Shown: positions 33,252 through 33,366 of the stretch, piece after piece
Layout: every line of letters starts with the position of its first letter
Numbering within the stretch: the stretch's first letter is position 1
NCBI GenBank assembly: GCA_016342595.1
Contig: JAEINY010000045.1
Coordinates: 1-33,366, forward strand
DNA: 33,366 bases
Source of the DNA: Marinilabiliaceae bacterium
GTDB lineage: Bacteria; Bacteroidota; Bacteroidia; Bacteroidales; Marinilabiliaceae
Reading direction: 5' to 3'
Translations under genes and position numbers: made by a program
Notes under the pieces: generated by a model
Databases searched by the model: none
Told to the model about the DNA's origin: nothing
The model's input: only the letters and a program-made list of their open reading frames with translations

Positions 33252-33366
33252 CGGTAAGTTCAAACGCTATGTACCGGTAAGTTCAAACACTTTGAACCGG
33301 TAAGTTCAGACACTTTGAACCGGTAAGTTCAGACGCTTTGAACCGGTAAGTTCAGACGCTTTGAAC
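33252..33366. repeat. 23-bp tandem repeat, five units, running off the window
   Basis: Five consecutive 23-bp units (33252, 33275, 33298, 33321, 33344) begin cggtaagttca and end in ttgaac (units 2-5) or atgtac (unit 1). Units differ at only a few positions. Unit 2 contains a perfect hairpin, gttcaaa/tttgaac with loop cac. The last unit ends exactly at the window edge, so the true length is unknown. Confidence 0.85.

Noticed and set aside
33252..33366. Possible CRISPR array
   Set aside because: Units are directly adjacent with no unique spacers, and no cas gene is in the window.

Overview
The window looks like part of a Bacteroidota chromosome, most likely a marine or sediment polysaccharide degrader of the Marinilabiliales type (the order is an inference). 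The support is a SusC/SusD pair, four proteins with type IX secretion (T9SS) type A C-terminal domains, several formylglycine sulfatases, lipoproteins with Bacteroidota-style signals, one clear TTG-N19-TAnnTTTG promoter, and intergenic DNA full of hairpin and miniature inverted repeats.

Left part (1-15509): a sulfated-glycan degradation locus. Two different cytoplasmic GH130 enzymes (68-1183, 1368-2414; beta-mannoside phosphorylase/mannosidase family) are followed, on the minus strand, by an SGNH esterase, an S1_7-like sulfatase, an S1_16-like sulfatase and a two-module carbohydrate-binding-like T9SS protein. Divergently transcribed is a 1332-residue protein (9498-13496) that joins a clan GH-A glycosidase, a chitobiase-C-like module, a complete sulfatase, a CBM-like module and a T9SS tail. 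A further sulfatase (13836-15509) follows. A reasonable model is that the secreted or surface enzymes remove esters and sulfates and cut the chain, and that the GH130 enzymes process released mannosides in the cytoplasm. The substrate cannot be named from sequence, and no SusCD pair for this locus is visible in the window.

Middle part (15510-20700): a minus-strand T9SS protein of three repeated modules alternating with Ig-like domains, broken by a one-base frameshift at about 16930; an exported protein resembling the polymorphic toxin type 23 family; and an exported endonuclease/exonuclease/phosphatase-fold enzyme. These are separated by repeat-rich spacers.

Right part (20701-32230): a LytTR response regulator and a LytS-type histidine kinase, then a row M16 zinc protease - SusC - SusD - two small lipoproteins, closed by a clear terminator. 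The protease partner and the lack of any glycosidase suggest uptake of peptides rather than glycans, possibly under control of the LytSR-type pair.

The right end (32231-33366) has no convincing gene. It holds a 99-bp inverted-repeat element related to one at 15739-15838, a string of about a dozen different short hairpins, and a 23-bp tandem array running off the window. Some hairpins recur at 2532-2725 with conserved stems and changed loops. A third dispersed repeat of about 165-265 bp occurs at 4302, 19149 and 21511. The strongest candidates for something new are the glycosidase-sulfatase fusion and the structured intergenic repeat families.
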